A DNA stretch of 64,000 nt from Elmis aenea. Lineage: Eukaryota > Arthropoda > Insecta > Coleoptera > Elmidae. The translations under genes and the position numbers were made by a program. The notes below the pieces were generated by a model that made no database searches, was not told the origin of the DNA, and worked only from the letters and a program-made list of their open reading frames with translations. Positions 58,301 to 64,000 of this stretch are shown piece by piece (positions within the stretch are counted from its first letter, which is position 1; each line of letters begins with the position of its first letter). The stretch spans positions 23,253,466 to 23,317,465 of the forward strand of contig OX393577.1 in assembly GCA_947652605.1 (NCBI GenBank). Direction: 5' to 3'.

Positions 58301-59903
58301 CTTTGCAGGATAAAATATTAGTTAACTGAAGCTATCGCATCTTTGGTGTCAGATACAGGAGCACATCTGCTGTGGTCAGTTTGATAGATAAAACTTATTT
58401 ATAAGTTTGTTGCGGAGATACATTTTCCACTAAATTACCTTTTAAAAGACAGTCCAAGACAAGCGTTTAAACTTTCTGCTATACTAAACTCTTAGAAATT
58501 TATAGCAACATAATTTTCTAAATTCAGACTTTAATAGGCTTTGTACAATGAGGTGTGGAACGTCATATCTTATATACATTACAATATTACATTGTTGTAT
58601 TTCTTGTAGCTTATTGTTATGTAATCATTAACGATTAAAATGTATTCGTCAGCGTAAATAATCTAAAAGATTTATTGTTTACGTGTCGCAGATTATAATA
58701 AAAGATATTTTTATGGCGTGATTTACCGAATAAGGATTTGATTATTTTTTTAAAACTTGCATAACGTTTTTGTTTTATTGTTGATAGAACGACTACAGTC
58801 TAAAATGTATGGAAGAAAAAACAAAGCAAACATGGTGTTTTTATTAACATGAAGGTATTTAATTAAATACAAAATATTTCTTACAGTGAAATTCCGGGAC
58901 ACTGGAGGTACTTTTTTCCTTTAAACCGAACGCATACCCAACCTACGCCCTGCAATAATAACCACAAATTAGAAAACTTGTTGCGAAATACTTTACGTTG
59001 TTTCCAAAATTAATTAAATTCTATTTCGTTACTAACATCTAAAATAATTTTAAAAATAAATAAAATATTGTTTTTTTTCTGTTTTGTTGTTGCTAAAGTA
59101 ACCAAATGATATTGAGCAAAGTTTATAATACACATAAAATCTTATTGCTACGTTTATTTATTGTTATTTTTAAGTAACTGTTAACCATGAAATATTTATG
59201 TAATTTACTGTGTTAATATTAAAAATGAAACACATATTCCCGTAACAGCTGACAAATAAGTAATACGCCTGCACTTCGTTAGTTCAGCTTTAAACTCCTT
59301 CGCTGTAATAAATATTTTTAAACATTTCAACACAGTATCAAGATGCACACATTTTCACCGTATAGTTTTCTTAAAACATTTATAAGCAGCTAGCGCACTT
59401 GTTGACAGTTTTTTTTTTAAACATATGGAACTGTTTATTTCCAATCCATCAAAATATACAAAGCATGCTCTATTTATTGTCAAAGAAGTTCTAAAAGAAA
59501 CCGTCTTGACTTTTAAAAATCGAATTATAAAGGAATGATTGTTGTCCAAAGTTCTTTCTCGTTTCGGAATTTTAACAATTCTTTTATTGCTCCAACTGTT
59601 ACGGGTGACATGATTTTTTAAATTTCAAGCAAAACTTTAAAATGTTCCTAATTTTAAGAGAAAAGGCTTTGCAATTTTTGGCAACATATTTCTTTATTTC
59701 AGGCCACTACGAGCTTATCACTGGAAGGCAAAGCTTAAAACTTGCATTTTTGAAACATACAAAAAACGTTAAATATAGTTTTTAAAGGGAATATCTTGAA
59801 TTGGTTTGCCATCTTCAAACTCCAATTGCACATGCGAAGAGCGTGCGCCTCTCCCAATGTTTTTAAAAAATAAAGTCCAAAGCGCTATATTTAAAAAAAT
59901 ATA
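55313..59903. other. 4.6 kb AT-rich DNA with a local direct repeat
   Basis: No gene recognised. A direct repeat lies at 55487-55990 (separate entry). The remainder is AT-rich with short unrecognised frames. Confidence 0.4.
55487..55980. repeat. Direct repeat of about 130 bp, 360 bp apart
   Basis: AGTGTTTTATTTAAAAACTG followed by an AATTTACCCTCTG...AACCATAATTTGGCA block occurs at about 55487-55612 and again at 55845-55970 with roughly 10% differences. The intervening 230 bp are not repeated. This could be a segmental duplication, or terminal repeats of an unknown small element. Confidence 0.7.
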
Positions 59904-59905
59904 TA

Positions 59906-61102
59906 GCGGGTGTAAATGAAGTGTGGTACACCCCCTTTTTTCTTTAGTTTTGATTTTAGGTAAATGAGATTTTAGATATACAGGGTGTCCCAGCCAAGAC
60001 GAATTATTCGATAGCTCTGTTATTAGTAATAATATTAAAAAACGTTAAACATAAAAGTTGTTTGTAATCATTTACTACATAACCTAAAATTATTTTCAAC
60101 TATACACAGTGTTTTGTTTTTGCGCTCTGATACCAAACATTGTTTTTTTTATACGGAACACCCTGTATATTTTATAATTTTTGCGAAAAACCTGTTTTTT
60201 TGAGCACATGCACACAATTATTTAACTTCCGGTTTCACCGGAAATGCCCCTAACTTTGTTATTTTAAATGGAACACCCTGTATATTTTTACATTTTTTGA
60301 AAGAGAAAGCGATTTTGGACACAACTGCACTATTTTGGTTAATTTTTATCTTCAAATAATTTTGGAAATAAAATTTAGTTTTTTATTAATTGTGCCGTGA
60401 CCTGCATAAATTGAATTTTATTATGTCAACAATTGTGCAAAAAACGTTTTTGTACATTTTAATTGACATTTAGGTTACCTTAATCGGCTTTGAAGGTTGC
60501 GGAATCGGTTTTTTAACAAAAAGTCAATTTTTTTAAAGGGAACTATGGTGGTACAAGCGGTTATTTAAATGGAGCATTTTTTTAACGAATCCATCGATAC
60601 CAATAACTTGTATTTTTTATTTAGAGTCTGCTTCAAAAACTTCAAATAATTGTAAAGATTTATCAAGAGATCCTGTTAATCGCAGTACGCTGTGCGTAAC
60701 TGCAACAAAACAACGCATTTAAAACAAAAACAACGGTGTTACGGGAGATCGCTGTGGACACAAACAAATGCTTGTTTTTGTATGTCATTGCGGTGGTAGA
60801 AAAGTGATTACAAGGTCATTAAATTAAAACAATAAAAAATTTGACTTTGGTTCAAAAATTATTTGAGGTTATAAAAATTAACCAAAATCGCCACCTCTTT
60901 TCAAAAATGTAAAAATATACAGGGTGTTCCATTTAAAATAACAAAGTTGGGGACATTTCCGGCGAAACCGGAAATAAAACAATTGTGTGCATGTACTTAA
61001 AAAATCCGTTTTTTTACACATATCATATATCTAAAATTTCATTCATCTAAAATCAAAATTAAAGAAAAAGAAGGGGTTGTACCACACTTTGTTTACACCC
61101 GT
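59906..61102. mobile_element. 1.2 kb foldback MITE, longer relative of 39638-40135
   Basis: Ends GCGGGTGTAAATGAAGTGTG and the complement of ACGGGTGTAAACAAAGTGTG, with TA at both flanks. Inner mirrored blocks include TTTTAAATGGAACACCCTGT, the CCGGTTTCACCGG region and GGTTAATTTTTATC. The left arm has an additional TACAGGGTGTCCCAGCC module (about 59979-60175) absent from the right. The centre (60380-60850) is unpaired and has no recognisable coding sequence. Confidence 0.75.
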
Positions 61103-64000
61103 TATGCTTGGTTAGTAAGTTTTAACATGTAAAGTCTGTACTTCATTCTGTAACATTTACGATACACACATTATTAAGTAATAAATATTTTAAATATCAA
61201 GAACGATTTGCTTATAGCAAGACTCGTGTATAGGCGCCACTATAAAATGTTAAAAATAATTGCATGTAGGTGTGTATGCTTATAAATCTGATAAACATTG
61301 TTAAACGAATAACACTTACATTTTTCTTAACTGTAATAATGTGTGAATAACATTTACTGGTTATATATATTCATGGAAATAAATCAGGTATTTTATAGTA
61401 CCATTATAGAACAGCAATATCGAACGAATTAAGGATCAAACTCAGGAGCACTTAAAAGAATTAAAAATAGATAAAACTAGAAAGTGTAAGCTGTTCCACT
61501 AGACTTTGATTAACGAGGGAACAGTTAAAATTAAAGAATCCTCTCAATTTTGTCGGCTACTGCTTCCATAACACTTATTCTATTAGTGAGATATTTATAA
61601 ATTTACGACCGTTTACAAATACTACGAAATATCATACAATAACACTGTTAGATCATCAAAATACGTATAAAAATGTAATAATATACGTTATATGCGTTGG
61701 AAAAGTACATTACTTCATATAACACAGGCGCCAGAGAAAGTTTATGTAGGGTTTGACTCCGAAAATGATGTTTTTTAGCGTCGGGGTGCCGCAAGAACGA
61801 CATTGCTGGCATTTCGTGTCCGAGGGAGGGCAATTTATTACGCATAAGGTTTTATATTCTGTAAGTGTATTGTCGTGTGAGCTTATTAGACAACAAATAA
61901 ACGTATCGACCGGTATTTGTCTTTTAACAGACTCTTCCACTGGGAAAACTTTGATAAAAACTATTTAAAAAACGCTATAAGTCTGCTGAGTCTAAATTCC
62001 GTAAGATAACATATACAGCACATGTATTTAATTTCACACTAAAAATATAACACTTTTTTGTGGAGTGTTGAAGCGGATGTATAAACTGTTTGTCAAACTA
62101 TCTCTGTGATTTACTACAAAGTCATTACTGTCAACACTCGACACATTATGTATATATACTATTAAATGTCGAAGGTGCAGCCATTTAAAACAAAGTTTTT
62201 ATTATAAAAAGCCGAACACAGCGTTCAAGTAAAAAACTTGTCACAGATACGTAGAACTTGAAGAAGTTTTAAACCTGTAAGTAATCTATTATCTGGTTCA
62301 ATTTTAGTTCTCGCACAAATATCCATTTAGTCAGAAAATAAATACATTTATTTAGAATCATTTGCCAAAAGCTGTTCTTAATGTTTAAAAGAGTATAATA
62401 AAATATAAATACACACACACTGAATGATTTATATGGACGGATTATTTAAGTGATTCGTTAATTATTATAAAAATTATGCTAAATTAAAATCACTTACCTG
62501 TTTTTCGATGGATTTCTTGTAAAAATGCAATTAGGTACCAGTCTTTAAATGTCTCGTCTCTTCACCAGTATCTTGAAACGGTAATGTTTTTGGGCAAGAG
62601 ATCCATCAAAAATAGTAATTTTTAATTAATTCTGTATATATTTGTACAAACTTCATTCTTACTGTATTCCTGTTTTTTTGTTTTTTTGTTTTAGTAATAC
62701 TGAAATAATTAAAGATAATTCATATCGTATCATACAATATATTTTAATTTCTGCCAATTTGAGTTACATCATTTTTTCTCAATAACTAATTAACTAATAC
62801 TAAGAATACCTACTAATACAATTTATTTTAACACAAGTTAATAATACGTGTTCGCAGTGACAGAAAAGCAATTTAAGTGTATTTGTCAGTGCCATAGAAA
62901 CTTATAATGCATATTTGTAGTAAATTTTTGATCTATGAGTAAAAACTAATGCATTTTATCATAATTTTGAAATATCTTAGAAACGTAGTCGACTTTAAAA
63001 AGCTATAAAAAAATTTAAAAAATGTAAACTTACTGGAATAAAAGATCGATTTTTTTAATGGGCAAAAAAAGTTTTTGTAATGTTAGTTCAAAAATTAAAA
63101 CTTTTTTAACATAAAACAAATAAGTGTTTGTTTCCTTTTAACTTAAAGATCGTGCTCTCAGACACTCGAGACACATATACAAGTTACAAATATTTGAGAT
63201 TTAAACTCGCCTATTTCTATAATTCAGTTTTTATTACAAAAGCTTGAATTTCTGAAGTGACTTTATCTTTGGGTATTTTGAAGTTGTTATTATTTTAATT
63301 TCCTGCTGCTTTATTTGTTATTAAGTAAATGCTATTTTCAAAGAATTTTGAGAATACTTAATTACATTATAGTTATTCGCTTTCTCAAGAAAATTTAATA
63401 TATAATTACAGGGCAAGATAAAAAATTGCAACCTGATAATTACCTCACGATGTGGGTCAAAAATTATAATTTCTGTAATCTGAATCATTGTTATATTTCA
63501 ATAGTATGCTCTGTGAAGTTGTTTGTGGTACTTATTAGCATATAAACAGTGAAGTACTAAAATCCCTGTGGTAAGCGAGTTAGAGCGCCAATAACTGTAT
63601 TCTATGTACGGTTAGCTTTTTCAACGCGTTTTTTTAAATTAATGTTTATGGTCGCTGTAAGCGATGCTATTATAAGACAGATGAAGCAATTGTAGCAAGC
63701 ACTTGTTTTAAAAGAATCGGAACAATGCAAGCCTGGGGAGCAAATCAAGATTATTTTATTTTCAATTACTGCACGGTTGGTCCCAAATTGTTCCTATAAA
63801 TTATTTTTGACGTCAGTGATAAATTACACTGTTGATATAAATTTAAAACACATGAGTATGCTACAGTAGCAATAAATTATATTAAATGTTTTAGATATAG
63901 AATTACACATATTTGAACAGGACCATATGATATACTTCTTGGATTGCCCGTAACCAGTCGAGTATGAAATATATAGGAGGATGTGGTATTTAAACCTGCA
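61103..64000. other. AT-rich DNA with one candidate exon
   Basis: Except for the open segment at 61779-61860, nothing is recognised. A TACAGGGCAAGATAAAAAAT near 63410 looks like a diverged MITE end without a partner. Confidence 0.4.
61779..61860 (+). CDS. Candidate internal exon, unidentified protein
   Basis: 82 bases bounded by a GTTTTTTAG acceptor (AG at 61777-61778) and a consensus GTAAGTG donor (61861). They are open in the frame that reads VGVPQERHCWHFVSEGGQF then ITHKVLYS. GC content is well above the surrounding DNA. The entering intron would be phase 2 and the leaving one phase 0. The peptide is rich in charged and aromatic residues and looks coding, but I do not recognise the family. 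No partner exon was identified in the window, so the gene would extend through long introns. Confidence 0.4.

Overview
The window looks like intergenic and intronic DNA from an insect nuclear genome. It is strongly AT-rich, has spliced coding sequence with GT-AG introns, and carries mariner, hAT, piggyBac, Penelope-like and non-LTR elements. Many short inverted-repeat elements end in TACAGGGTG or TACCGGGTG next to TA. A beetle is my best guess, because such ends are abundant in beetle genomes as far as I know, but the sequence does not prove it. I see no bacterial operon structure and no convincing tRNA, rRNA or CRISPR.

Only one gene can be read with confidence. It is a two-exon MADF-BESS protein gene at 41456-45162 (+), about 235 residues. 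Its 3.0 kb intron holds a complete mariner (42483-43777, TA duplication, intact 348-residue transposase, catalytic D,D34D) and a 0.6 kb foldback element. One isolated open segment with good splice signals at 61779-61860 (+) may be an internal exon of another gene.

The rest is a layered mobile-element landscape. 1-340: end of a hAT-type element. 341-11192: mostly featureless AT-rich DNA. 11193-11758: inverted-repeat element with a TAA duplication. 12596-13647: 1 kb foldback. 14468-17450: a hAT transposon disrupted by a 5'-truncated RTE-like retrotransposon, itself disrupted by a 277 bp hAT-type MITE, plus a GC-rich repeat. 17590-18890: a second RTE-like fragment. 20333-22135: a second decayed copy of the same hAT with three palindromic inserts. 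28092-28682: piggyBac-like MITE with TTAA. 28720-34085: a 5.4 kb composite foldback with duplicated Penelope-like RT fragments and mirrored tandem arrays. 34909-41040: hAT MITE, dead Tc1/mariner transposases and a run of foldbacks. 50053-52945: an old GC-ended element broken by a hAT-type MITE and by a 0.7 kb foldback whose arms carry a hammerhead-ribozyme-like core. 54846-55304: hAT MITE. 59906-61102: another foldback.

The insertions can be ordered from target-site duplications and empty-site comparisons, which makes the window a useful record of transposition order. The retroelement pieces are fragmentary. The 42.5 kb mariner is the only element that still looks able to encode a working enzyme.
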